A program made the position numbers and the translations under genes. The notes beneath the pieces were generated by a model. The model saw only the letters and a program-made list of their open reading frames with translations, was not told where the DNA came from and did no database searches. Below are positions 9,850 to 21,157 of a stretch of 64,000 nt of DNA, in pieces (the first letter of the stretch is position 1; each line of letters opens with the position of its first letter). This DNA is from Ilyonectria destructans (taxonomy: Eukaryota; Ascomycota; Sordariomycetes; Hypocreales; Nectriaceae), in the NCBI GenBank assembly GCA_020740775.1, contig JAHEWK010000048.1, positions 20,833 through 84,832 on the forward strand, written 5' to 3'.

Positions 9850-12424
9850 GGCCACAGTGGCTAGCTCATGGATATCAGCCACAGCGGCAATAATTGCTCA
9901 CTTGCGGCGTTGGTGGGTTTCTCAGGTGAAAGCGGGGCACCTCCGGCCTCGTACTCCGATTAATAGTAACGATTTTCAACAAACAGTAGCTCTTCCTTAT
10001 GGCCAGATACACTTCTGCAAACAAACAATGATGGCCACATTGCGAGCCTGCCCCCAATCAGTGTGAGGGTAAAGTGTGGGGCTCTAAGGCGGACAAGGCA
10101 AAATCGTTTGAACTATACGGAGTAAATAGCTTAGCGTTCCGGCCTTATGAGGGTCAGCTCCCGAGCCTCCCCTCTCAGGCGGAATAAACAACCCACAAGT
10201 GGTCCAGATAGTCGTCCAACTTGCAGCGTTATGCGGCAAATTCAAAGCAATCTGAATGCGCAATCGGGGCCTCAGGTGAGACGGCACAGAGGCTACAGTC
10301 CGGCTTTCGACATAGGGATACGTCACTCTTGCCTCGAACTCGATGGCCGTAACCAGTGGAAGACTCTCCGCCACACCGAGTCAGTCCAGCAAGTCAGCTT
10401 ATGCGCTTAGACCCAAACCAGTATCGTCTTCCGGTATTGGGTACGCTCAACTACTCCCCAACGCAGTGCCTGTCTCCAGTGGAGGGGCTGTGAATACACG
10501 GGCACGCCTATACCCCTCCAAGCCATCAAGCGATACTCCCTATCCGCAATTCATTAGAAGACAAAATGCCGTGGAGATTCCTCGGGGGGGAATGTCAAAG
10601 CCTTGCGTAATGACAAGGGGCAACAGGCTTGTCCCCCAGAATATTAATTTCTTTCCCTCCCTACCTACCTACCTTCAGGTCCGTGCCATGGGTTGTTCCC
10701 ATCTCGATCCCCTTTTCAAGGTTCCTGCCTCTATCGGTCATGCCGTCAAGGAGCTGGTCTTGTGGGTGGCCGGCGTTCTGGAGGCGATTAACCAACCCAA
10801 ACCCTCGGGAGGGCGGCCCACTTCAACATGTGATAAGCGTCAAGCCAGGGTGTGACAAGGGCGGCTTGGGAGTGTCACACAAGGTGCTCGGACCCTTCCT
10901 TCGTATCTCCGCGGTGTGCATGAGAGGGATTTGCGTAGTAAAAACTGGAAGCAGGGGCGGGGAAGCTCTCGATGGGTGTGTAAATTATTGGTGTCTCCCT
11001 TGTCTCCTCCACTTTCGAAACCGAAGGCGTTATCAGCAGTCGTCGCCCCGGCCTGCCTCTTTGGGTTTGTAGACCCTGAATCCCCTCAACGGTTGGCTGT
11101 CTGGATGAAAATCGAACCATGGCGTCGGTGGAGTGCATGCATGTTTGATCACTACACTAGCATATGACAAGTCGCTTCTCGCGGGGCCACAGAGCTTGGT
11201 CTGATGCGCTATGATCTCTGATTACGCGATCGCACAAAGGGGACCGGGGGGTTGTAGGCGACAGGGCTCCCCTCGCCCGGCTCGCAGCAACCAAAACCTC
11301 TTTGTACCCAGCCTTGTACAGTTCACCTTGTCGCCAAAGGGACATGACCTTGATGCATGTACAGTTAGGACTGTAGTCATACCGGAGGAGAAGCGGCTCA
11401 ACGGTTGACATTGACTCCGCCCTCGTGGATCAGCGATAGGGCTGTTGTAACACCAAAGTGGCCACCACCAATAAAGAAGTGCCATGTGGGGAGACAGTAG
11501 ATGTCACTGCGGCGTAGCGAGGCCGCATGCACGGCCCCCAGAATGTGCCGCTTTTAGTCCCGGCGCCGTTCGTTTCACCAGCTTAGGATGGGTCGGAACA
11601 TTCCGATGACGAGAGCTATGGATCACCCAAGCAAGTGCAGGATGAAACTTATATGGTAAAACTTGCATTGGCGCTACGTGGGTAGTGGATGGATTTCCTG
11701 CAAAGCGATCAGTGGCTTACCAATGAGGATGACCGACGTAGCATCGCGATTATCAAAGCGCTGCCCGCTTTTCAATTACCAATTATATACTGACGAGCCG
11801 ATTCCAGCCCAGCCCTGCCCTTTTCGAGTGTTTTTAGACCGTGAAGGACCAAGCTACTTCCGACCGAGCCTTTCTTGTGGCAGCGATGAGAGGCTCGCAA
11901 GACTGGCAGTACCTTCAGCGATCACTTATTCTGTCCATAAGATATGGAATTTTCTGACGAAACAAGAAATATTGACACCTTATATGAAGATGGGCATTAT
12001 GAAGATCCTTTCTCAAATTGAAATGGCTTATGGTGTCTTTATGTGCCGTGAACATGCATGACGCGGACTAGCAGCCACTGCTACGCCTCGAGAGGGTAAT
12101 CGAGCTTCTAGTTCTCAACGCACACCATTTCCTGCTGGAAAGCCCGCCAAGCACTTTATTTAAAGGAGGGCCGGAACATAACCGCAGCAGCAACGGATGC
12201 TACTCCGCTGAATGCGACGTAGAGGGCGGAGCAGGGCCTCCAAAAGGTAAAAGAATGCCAGATTCTCCACCAAAAGGTCTAGATACCCTCTCCATGAGAA
12301 AGGTACTCACCCACAAACTCCATCTTCTACCCAAACACCAACAACGTTGATATGGCTTCTAACTTAATCTCTTGTTCCACCCCCCCTCGCTATACCTCCC
12401 CATTGGGTCCAATCATTTCAACCC
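9850..12424. other. Long stretch without recognisable genes
   Basis: Frames up to 170 codons occur (10343-10855, 10629-11072, 11663-12061, all +) but overlap each other, lack motifs and show no clear splice signals. I see no transposon ends either. Probably intergenic or ancient decayed sequence. Confidence 0.35.
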
Positions 12425-12474
12425 TCCCCTTCGCAACTAACTCCCCCCAACAGCCCCCTGCTGCAGAAGCCAAA

Positions 12475-12706
12475 CGATGCTAAGAATCCAGTCACGTCCA
12501 ATGGAAGTCTTGGTCTCGATGGGAAGGATGCGGAATCATCCCTTGTAGAACGACTCTTGATGGCACTGGAAAAGTTCGTTGATGAAAGACCTCCATCCGA
12601 TAGCTTATCCTCGGGGGACAAAGCTCCAACCGAGGCGGAAGAGACACAGGCCGAGCGAGTACCGAAGCTGGAATATGAGCGCGAAGAGGAAGTGTATGAT
12701 AACTAA
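12475..12706 (+). pseudogene. Possible N-terminal relic of a fungal AAA ATPase-type protein
   Basis: One frame reads LGLDGKDAESSLVERLLMAL, then an acidic linker and VPKLEYEREEEVYDN before a stop at about 12704. The last motif resembles the K-L-(D/E)-(F/Y)-K-x-V-x-E-V-(W/Y)-D segment that precedes the DUF7025 region of a fungal AAA-ATPase family. Nothing resembling the ATPase follows, so at best this is a fragment. The attribution rests on one short motif. Confidence 0.25.
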
Positions 12707-13013
12707 TATACTACTCGTACTCTTGCTAACACAGATGAAACAGTTAGAGATAAAAAAAAATAACAAAAATATGCGATCGTTGAGATGGTACAAGGACCGG
12801 ACTCTAGTGGGGATAATCTAGTTCGATTCATCGACTTGGATGGAACAAAAATATAGGGCAGATGGAGTAAAGAGAATGCAACGGCCTCAATCGAAGATGC
12901 CCCGCCCGAAGCCCCTGGCCCAAATGGTACAGATACTCTTGACATGAAATAACCGGACAAGGCCGTGAGGAGGGAGGCTTGGTTCTCAGACTTTCAAACG
13001 CTGATCTCTGCCC

Positions 13014-13559
13014 CTCGACCAAAGGTACAACGATCCTCCCTACATTGGGGACCAGGACAAGCCTACAGAGAAGTACTCCAAGCATCTCCTGGCGGCGATT
13101 GCTCTGATTGCTCGCCACGGCATAAGCACCAATTTCCGCCCCCATGTTGCTCATCGCCACGACTGCTTCCCCAACGACAAGGTCCGGCTTGAGACCCCGC
13201 TCGACGGCATGCCGTATAAGCTGACCATGGCCACCAACATTAACAAGCTTGACTGTGACAATATACACTCCACATGCTTCAAGGTCATTGGGGGAGACAT
13301 CTTCGGCATTGAGCACGGTGAGGGGCCTGCGCCGCTGGCGGCGAGCAAAATCCCAAATGCGACCGAGGTCGGCACCGACGAACAGCTGGTCGATGCTCTT
13401 ATCAAGGCGGGCGTCCTCAAGGCGACCTGGCCCAATCGTCGCCAACCTCACTAATGTTAATCTACACGCAATCTCACCGCAGGAGGAAGTTGCAACGGTT
13501 GCGCTGATGTCGATGCCTGACAACGAAAACGAGGAAGTAAAATTGGATGGTGCCTTTTG
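13014..13559 (+). pseudogene. Unknown protein fragment, frameshifted
   Basis: A continuous frame from about 13014 to 13454 reads LDQRYNDPPYIGDQDKPTEK, later HGISTNFRPHVAHRHDCFP and DGMPYKLTMATNINKLDCDN. It has a coding-like composition. Sequence in a second frame (VANLTNVNLHAISPQEEVAT) continues to 13559, suggesting a frameshift near 13430. The antisense strand has a longer open frame (231 codons) that I consider a shadow. I do not recognise the family. Confidence 0.3.
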
Positions 13560-14597
13560 ATCTTACCTACTTGAGCTTTATAGTTAAAAGAATATTATGT
13601 CCTGCGGGTTTATCCAGGGGCCACCAATTGCTGTGAAATATATGAACGGAGCCTTCCTTTTGGGTTTGTAAGTCTGTAGGGAGGGTTCTGGCGACAAGGC
13701 TAAGTTTGCGTTAGACGATCGCGACAATTGTGTCTACGGTTATGTTTTCTAAACCCGATAAGAGGGAGACTGTGACGCAATGATGTGTAAAGTATAGGAG
13801 GGGCAGACACGTTGATTCTAGGAGCATCTAACCTTTGACGGGACATTATACAAGACAACCACAATGTAGTAGGTAACCCATAGACCGATGAGGTCCACAA
13901 TGCTAGCAGAGGATAGGGTAGCCTTAAGATTGTAGAGATTGAATGTGTATCTCAAGTCCATATTGAGCAGGGGGGAGTTCTCTCAAGGCCGTAGGGAGAG
14001 ATGGAGACATGCTTAGGTTACTAACTATCCTGTCAGGTATGGCGAATCTAGGACCTCCAGGGTCCAGCTCAAGAAGAGGAGGCTGCAACTATCATGAAGA
14101 AGAAGCGTCGACAACTATACGATGGCTTGTCATGTACATCCAAGACCCCGCACAACTATGACAAACTCGCCCGCTACCGTCAACATCCGTTAGATCGTGA
14201 CGACAGTGGGGTTGTGTCGATCGCGGAATATGATGTCATGCTTATTTGTAAACGATGGATGTTAAAATATGAATTAATTTCTTTCCAATAACGATGAGGT
14301 GTACTTTACAGAAGCGCTTGTCTATTATTTCAGCTATCATCTACTCGGTTAGGATTATCATCCCAACGTGATTTCATACGAGGCATTCTTTGTCTGCTCT
14401 CCTCAAGTGATCACCATAACTCATTCTAAGGTTGGAAACAAACAAGAGAAAGTTCATGCACATATGGTAGTCAAATCAATCAGTGGGCTGTATGCAAGTG
14501 ACTCTTGAAATGAGGCACAAGGTGTGGTTGGATGAGTCGTGCTGCACGGAGCCGACCGTCCCACCTGCAGCGAACGTCGGCATTCGGCGTTAATAGT
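13560..14597. other. No gene recognised
   Basis: Only a 65-codon frame (14094-14291) without motifs. The last part is the 3' flank of flbA. Confidence 0.4.
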
Positions 14598-16809
14598 TCA
14601 CTTTCGGTTGGACCGGCTCTGGCTGCGCTGAGGGCCTTGGGCGACAACGTCGGACTCGTAATTTCGCAGTTGCTGCTCGTACCTGGGGCTGCGAAGGAAC
14701 TTGGGCACGGAATCCTGCAGATACTTTGTCAGCGCCCGTCGGCGTGGCGAGAAGGGGTTTAGTCAAAACTTACACTAGCCATCAGCTTGAAAACCACGTT
14801 TTGGGCGTCCTCAAAGAGGGACGTCACTTCTTGGAGGGTGTCGGTCATGCCAACGTCCTGTCCAACGGCCTTAGTCATTCGGGTGGCAAGGTTGTTGCGG
14901 AGCTGGTGGTCAATGTTGAGCTCGCAAGGAGATCCGGGGGCCAGGAAAGCGTTGTAGATCCCGTACGCTTGGGCCATGATCTCCTCGACGCCGTCCATCG
15001 AGGTGCTGCTGGGGTTCTTCTGGGCTGCACGGGTCACGGCCTTGCAGCTGTGGACGAACTCATCCACATCCTGGTAGAACGACAGGTTCTCCTCGCAGTG
15101 GGTATCGCGAAGGTTCTCGCGGAAGAGCAGGCGGAGTGCAGGGTCAGTGAGAATCTTGTCGAGTCGCGGAGTGTTGGAGTCACGGGTAATGCCGTTTCGC
15201 TGCGAAGGGGCACCGCCTTCGCTTTCCAAGGAACGTCCCCTCGAGCCAGTACCGTTGAGAAGATCCTTGCCGCGCTGCGAGATTTGGTAGATAGCATACT
15301 TGGTGGGCTGGAACACGTTGTAGCCAGGGTTCTGGGACATGTAAGCTCGATCTTGGGCGACAACCTCAACCAGATCGTACTCGACGAAAAGAGCAACAAT
15401 CTCAACAGTCTCGCGGCGATCGACAATAGTGGAGCAGTTCATTAGCCAGTCAGTAGCAGCCTTGCCAGTGAAGGTGTCGAGATACGACTTTCCGTTCACC
15501 TTACGCTCAGCAGCCATCTTAACACCGGCCAGGCCTTCCCTGTAATCGTCTAGCGAGTCCGAATCAGCGGCGTTGACCGTCGACTTGATGTTTCGGTCCT
15601 CAGAACCAACGAACCGGCGGAAAATGACCTCGATAGTACCCTGGTCCTGAAGCAGCTTATCCGTTTGGGCATCTCGCTCGAAGAGCACTAGCTGGGTCGC
15701 ACCGAGGTTGGCCAGTTCTGTTACCTGCTTCTGCTGAATGCCGTTTCTCGAGCAGAACCTGTCCAGCACAGCGACTCCTTTAGGCGTCAATTGCCAGACG
15801 GATCCCTTCATGTTGTACACCTGCTGGTACTTGCCGTCAGCAGCCTCAATAAAGCGGGCCTCAACGAAGCGCTGGCAGATAGAGCGGGCCATATCCTTAG
15901 CCATAGAGAAGGTAGTGGTTGTGGTGGTAGTGATAATGCGAGAAGGGTCCTTGGGATCGGGCATGCGGTTTGACTGAGAGAACTTGAGAGATCCAAGGTT
16001 GTTGATAGCATCCTCGGAGAGGAAGGTATACTCGACCTTGGTCAATCGGACGCGGTGGGCAGAAAGCGGCAACAGACTGACGACGAGAGTGGAAAAAAGA
16101 TTCTCGAAGTCCTGTTGTGCAAACAAAGTCAGCCATCGCTCAGAAGAGAACGGGTACGGGAGCTGCGTTTCAGACGGTGGCGTCTCATGCCCGCGCGGAA
16201 GGCCGCAGAGCCACCGGCGCACAAAAAACGGCGAGGCAGATATAAGTATTGTAGAACCATGGTACATGCCCTTGTGAAAGGCCGGTCATCGTCCGTCATG
16301 CGCAACAAGCGCGAAGATGTTTGATGCATCTTGTTTGCCGTGGCGGGAGGAGCCTTGATGGGAGGAGGTTGGTTTGGGTCTGTGGTCGCGTAGGGCTGGG
16401 ACAGCGGGTGGTTCGCCGTGGGCGCCTGGGATGCGAGGGCGCTGTCCAGGTTGGAGCTGGACAAGAGGGATTGGTTCGAGGCGCTTTTGAAGCGGTACTT
16501 CCTGTCCGGGCTGGAGGGCTCAGAGCTGGGGTTGCAGCTGGGCAGAAGGGAGAGTCTCGAAAGGGTGCTGTTGAATTGCCGGTAGCGGATCGAGGGCTCC
16601 GAGATGGTCGCGATGGCGTTCTGGGTTCTGTCCAAGGCAGCCGTGGCGAGAGCGAAGATGCTGGTCGACGATCGCTGGTTGAGTGTCGAGACGGAGACGG
16701 TATGGCGGTGGGAGTGGGGGTAGGCTGGAGCAGCAGCGGTGGTGGCTCCTACAGTACGAAAGACACTTTCTTGGGACCCTCGCACCCTCATCGCGCTTCG
16801 CCACTTCAA
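14598..16809 (-). CDS. flbA: FlbA-type regulator of G-protein signalling
   Basis: Three exons on the minus strand, 16809-16270, 16111-14774 and 14714-14598, give about 664 residues without stops. Exon 1 is a low-complexity N-terminus with the conserved TAALDRTQNAIATISEPSIR and NKMHQTSSRLLRMTDDDRPF segments. Exon 2 holds a first DEP-like region (NLGSLKFSQSNRMPDPKD, MAKDMARSICQRFVEARFIE), a second DEP domain (YLDTFTGKAATDWLMNCSTI) and an RGS domain (LTDPALRLLFRENLRDTHCE to FEDAQNVVFKLMAS). Exon 3 ends the RGS domain (DSVPKFLRSPRY). In Aspergillus, FlbA accelerates GTP hydrolysis on the G-alpha FadA to stop vegetative growth and allow conidiation. The first intron uses a GC donor (16269-16268) and TTTGCACAACAG acceptor; the second is GT-AG. 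The start is the first in-frame Met of the open frame; MRVRGSQ, six codons in, is an alternative. Confidence 0.9.
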
Positions 16810-17290
16810 TTTGCCTGTGCCACTTTAATGTCCCTAGCATCCCAACTCAGTCCATCTCCATACACCAGCCAACGTCTTGGACATGAAGCCACCCTCACCC
16901 TCACTCTCACTCTCCATCCTATCCTCATTCATTTACTCTCAGCTAAGAAGGTCTATTCGAATTTGTACAGATATCATTGCGATTGTGCCTTGGTGGCACG
17001 GCTATCGCTGTAGGGTAGCTAGGGTTAATGTGATTGTACCTTCCATGCTTATGGACCTTCAAAAGCGAGCCACGCCCATTCTTTTTCCACCTTCAACTAG
17101 GTGGCGGGCGCACATCGCCCGGATTTACTATGCCTGGTGCCATCAAGCCCTGCATGAAGATCAATCTTGAGAATTGAACATCGACAAGGTAGATACATCT
17201 TCCTTCATTGGCAGGATATGACCAACTAAAATCTACCGCCTCTGCCTACAGTGCTCCCCGAGAGATAGGTCTGACGTCATAATGACTGAT
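16810..17290. other. Upstream region of flbA
   Basis: Pyrimidine-rich on the plus strand (ctcaccctcactctcactctcc, about 16888-16910), that is, a purine-rich leader on the flbA strand. No separate gene seen. Confidence 0.4.
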
Positions 17291-17330
17291 AGCTGGTGGC
17301 TGGTGGCTGGTGGCTGGTGGTAGGTGGTAG
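17291..17330. repeat. 7-bp minisatellite (GCTGGTG)n
   Basis: About four perfect copies of GCTGGTG followed by degenerate copies (gtaggtggtag). Confidence 0.85.
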
Positions 17331-17470
17331 CAAACGTCCTTACCAGAGATAATACTTGTTGACAGCAACAGGAGACCGGTCCCTACGGGCCCGCCAAGGC
17401 CTTTCGGAACGAAGCTTACGGCATGGCTTGGAGGGCACATTGGGCGTTAAGTGATCCGAGCGTTGGGAAC

Positions 17471-17500
17471 AAAGAAAGAAAGAAAGAAAAGAAAGAAAGA
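17471..17500. repeat. (AAAG)n microsatellite
   Basis: Thirty bases of AAAG repeats with one extra A. Confidence 0.9.
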
Positions 17501-17773
17501 CGGTGTTTGAGGTTCTGCGAATACAAGCTGGTGGCAGAACTGAGAGTTCCCCTTTAACTTCAGGATCAAGATTAAACTTTGATGTCCTACGATTAAGGTT
17601 CAAAGTCCTAGACGGGGATCACTTGGAGATATAAGTAATAAAGCCCCAATCATTCAGCATCCCTGCGCAAACCAACAACAACAAGCGCTGTCGTGTCACA
17701 ATCCAGTGTCTTTCTAACCTTTCGCGTAGATTGAATCCAGTATTCCGCCATTGCGAAGACTTATAATGATTCC

Positions 17774-18586
17774 ATGGCACCGATAGATTACTCGAAATGG
17801 GACAACATAGACACAGATTCCGAGCCAGAGATGCCGTCTGCAACCCCGCCACCTGCTTCAGTCTCCTGGCACTCGTCTGCATCCACTTCGACGGCAACAC
17901 ACGGCGCTTCGGGGCCTATCTAAGCCATCATCGTCCGGTGCGACGTGGAGAAAATCAGATACCCACCTTGGTCCGCCACCACAATACCCGCAGACCATCC
18001 CGTTTTCTCGCATGCCATTCCTCCCGTCCCAGGGCTCATTGAGGTGCCGCTGGTCCTCCACCGCGTTGGCACTCGGTCCGCCAACCGTGCCGACCTCGAC
18101 AAACAGATCGCCACGTATCTCAACATCAACCCCGACTCGGGCTTCGCGCCTCCGGCGTGGCAGTTACATGTCGGCACCATCGTGGCCGCGCGCAAGGACA
18201 GGAAGCGTTATTACCGCACCATCTTGAGGGCGTGTGGATGTACTGCGACCACATTCTGGACCTCTTCGGTGAGGGAGAAGGTGCGCCCAGATGGCTGTAT
18301 AATCGGCAGGCCTTTGAAGAGTGGTGGGTAGGTTACTCCGTATTGCGAGGAACAGAAGGAGTTTCGGCCCGGAAACGGCGGGGAGGAGGATCCGGACGAT
18401 TGGCGGGCGGTAAGGTCGCCGGTGCCCTCGCCGGGGCCTAAGCTAGGGCGGGAGCACGAACGGGAGCAGGAGCAAGAGTCGCCCGTGCCGGTGCCCGAGG
18501 TCGTGCTGGAGCTGGACTTGAAGCTGGGGCTGCGGCTGTCCTGCTGTGGTAGGGGAGCTTCTAGGCTACAATCACCAACGATATAA
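17774..18586 (+). pseudogene. Unknown conserved-looking fungal protein, frameshifted
   Basis: The frame from ATG 17774 reads MAPIDYSKWDNIDTDSEPEM and stops at 17921. Coding-like sequence resumes at about 17945 (IRYPPWSATTIPADHPVFSH, VPLVLHRVGTRSANRADLDK, LNINPDSGFAPPAWQLHVGT). It shifts frame near 18210 (LPHHLEGVWMYCDHILDLFG, RQAFEEWWVGY) and again near 18335 (CEEQKEFRPGNGGEEDPDDW), ending at 18586. The joined pieces read like one protein of about 260 residues with acidic ends. No short introns explain the frame changes, so indels are likely, either real or from sequencing. I do not recognise a domain. Confidence 0.45.
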
Positions 18587-19275
18587 GGATATTATTGATG
18601 CTAATGGAATGCATACGAAATGGTAGGGAATAGCTTCAAATTGAGCAGGTGGATCAGATTGACGGTACATCAATGCCTGACAAAGTGACCTTCTTCGACT
18701 CCCTTGTCGGTAGGTCCGCGCTATCTAAACTTATGCCTCATAAAGTACCGTACCGTATAACAGCCAGAAATCGTGAGGATGCACAGGTTACTTTAGCGAC
18801 AAATTGGGTTTAAGAAGAACGCTAGAATTCGGCGAATTGGGGAGTAGATCGGCACTTCTGCCGTTAGGTCCCAGCTGAGGTCTCCACATGTAATCTCCAC
18901 ATGTAATCAGCTGGCTGCGTGCATATTGTTCTTGACCGAGAGGGTTTTGAGTGTTCCTGCCGACTTATCCGAGAAACCTATCTAAACACAACCTAAAGAA
19001 GCAGCTTCAATTACCGGAAGTGTCGGTCAGAGCTGATCGGCGCACTCGTACCTACTAGATTGGTGCAGGTCCGCGAGCCAGCACACGGTATTCTGTTTCT
19101 AGCTAAGCAGAGCTAGTGGTGTCATCACGGCGACTGCAAACATCTACAGAGTAGCTCCGACGCTATTGCGAACCATGAGTCTGTTGGCAGCCAGATTAAT
19201 CATAGCAAGACGTATATTTTCAAGCTGCCGGCCTAAGATAATCTAGTCAGTTGAGCCGGGCCTGGAGCGGTAGTT
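18587..19275. other. Intergenic, upstream of carbonic anhydrase
   Basis: No frame of interest. Contains a short direct repeat, ctccacatgtaatc, twice in tandem at about 18879-18905. Confidence 0.4.
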
Positions 19276-19283
19276 TATATAAA
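19276..19283 (+). promoter_or_regulatory. TATA box of the carbonic anhydrase gene
   Basis: TATATAAA lies 119 bp upstream of the ATG and is followed by a pyrimidine-rich leader (ctcttt, tctctgtcttcttc). It is a well-placed core promoter for the gene at 19402. Confidence 0.55.
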
Positions 19284-19401
19284 GGGCTGGCTGATAGCAC
19301 AACCCATCCGCTTCTAGGACCTCTTTCACTTCACAAACGGCGAGGTATTTGCTGGCTCTTCGCATGATTGTATTACCCATACTGTCTCTGTCTTCTTCAA
19401 C

Positions 19402-20347
19402 ATGGTCCAATTCACCTCCACTGCAGCCTCGCTTCTCGCCTTGGCTGGTGCTGCCGTCGCGGCTTGTAATTATGGGACGAGCTTCTTCCCTCGCGAGGCC
19501 AATGTCCCCGTTGGTACCTTTGGCTACACAGGACTGAACGGACCATTGAACTGGTACGGCCTCAACAAGACTGCCAACAAGCTCTGCGCCAAGGGTCGCA
19601 ACCAGTCCCCCATCAATCTCAACGCGTCTATCCCCGTGTCACCAGGCAAGGTTGCTGCCTTCAAGGTGGACAACTACCCCCATGGCTCTAAATTCGAAAA
19701 TCTGGGTACCACAGTAGAAGTGCCGGCTAACGGCACGCTCACTGCTGGCGGTAGGACTTATAGTCTGGCCCAGTTCCACTTCCACACCCCTAGCGAACAC
19801 CGCTTTGAACTTGAGTACTTCCCAATGGAGGCACACTTTGTCTTCCAGGCAAAAGGCAAGCCCTATACCTTGACCAAAGCGGTCCTGATCCTCTTCCATC
19901 TTTGGCATTGCTGACAGGTCCTAACAGATAAGTCTATTGCAGTCGTGGCCTTCCCAATCGCCCTAGGACTTGCCGACCCTCTGCTGGCATCCGTCTTTGC
20001 CTACGTCAGCGGTGCTGCGACGCCAGGCCAGGCTACCCTCACAGGGCCCCTGATATTTACTGGTCTGGAACATCATTTGACATCGAACCCCATCTACCAG
20101 TATGAATAAAACCAGCCCCTAGACCTACATACAGACAGCAAATCTAACTCGACATAGTTACTCTGGCTCTCTTACCACTCCTCCCTGCTCAGAATCTGTC
20201 GAGTGGATAATCAGCACCAAACCGCTTCATATCGACGAATTCACTTATAATAAGGTGAAGAGCGTGGTAAATTTCAATTCGCGATATACACAGAATACTC
20301 TCGGCGGCATCAATCTCCTACAGAACATCGCTTCAGAGCTTGCCTAG
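19402..20347 (+). CDS. Secreted alpha-class carbonic anhydrase
   Basis: Three exons, 19402-19855, 19928-20099 and 20158-20347, encode 271 residues. A signal peptide (MVQFTSTAASLLALAGAAVA, cleavage before ACNYG) is followed by GRNQSPINL, the zinc-ligand motif FHFHTPSEHR, the third ligand region EAHFVFQ and the substrate-pocket loop LTTPPCSESVEWI, all diagnostic of alpha-carbonic anhydrases (CO2 + H2O to bicarbonate + H+). Extracellular action is expected, and N-glycosylation sites (NKT, NAS, NGT) are present. Intron 1 (72 bp) has a GC donor (aaag|gcaagc), branch site ttgctgac and acceptor aacag. It must be removed to join QAK to DKSIAVVAFP in frame. Intron 2 (58 bp) is GT-AG. The coding sequence looks intact. 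Confidence 0.9.
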
Positions 20348-21157
20348 TCCCAGCATTGTCTCGGGGGCAAGTACGGAACCTCCGATATTATAAATTAATG
20401 TACTTGACTGTTATTTAGATCTGCATTAATGGGGTTATCTACCTTTGGGGCTGCATTCTTCAGCAGAGCGAACATTTTATTGAAACGCTAAATGATGCTA
20501 GCGAGATCAAGAAAGAGTTATTTTACGTATGAAGGCCGAGGTAGTAGAAATGTGCATTATTATTCATAGACTAGAAGTTTTTTATTCAGAGTTCCCAAAT
20601 AATCACCGTGCTATCAAATTCTGGAACTGGGCTGGGGCCCTTCGTTAATATAGTCACTAGTGGAAAACCCTTTACAGCACAATCCGTGACTGGAATGAAC
20701 TCCCGTGAGTCTCACATTAAGAACCAAGACGAACGTTATGCTCCTCAATGGCCACATCTAAAACAGAAGCTATACATCCCCTTCTTAGACCACCGGGCAA
20801 AGCAAGATATAGTCACATCGGCGTGGTTCGGTATCAAGGCGCCGCCGTTATTTCGAGACCTACATCCCGAAATCCCTTAGCCCTTCCCCTTCTCCTATTG
20901 TTTCTGGCGGGCCTACTTACGGCGTCACATTGTAAAGCGCCGAGTGACAAAACAATCGTGTCATTCTTAAAACAGAAGGAGGCTTTATTACTAGCATAAT
21001 TTTGCCTATTTTAATAATAGATTTGTTTAACATTACAAACTTAGAGAACGTCGGCCATTTAGTTTAGTCTGAGTACTGGAGAACTGGAGAGGAACGATCT
21101 AAAAGGAAACGGTATTGCACCTAATGTGCACAGAGCTTCCTGGACCCCCGCCACTAA
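20348..21157. other. No gene recognised
   Basis: AT-rich 3' flank of the carbonic anhydrase, then short frames without motifs. The 5' part of the next hydrolase-NLR gene should lie here but is not recognisable. Confidence 0.35.

Noticed and set aside
10343..11072. Overlapping 170- and 147-codon plus-strand frames
   Set aside because: They overlap in different frames, carry no motif, and have no clear splice or promoter context.
12828..13523. 231-codon minus-strand frame
   Set aside because: Low-motif frame; the opposite strand has more coding-like composition, and neither is strong. Treated as a shadow.
14726..15445. 239-codon plus-strand frame
   Set aside because: Antisense shadow of flbA exon 2, which has clear DEP/RGS homology on the minus strand.
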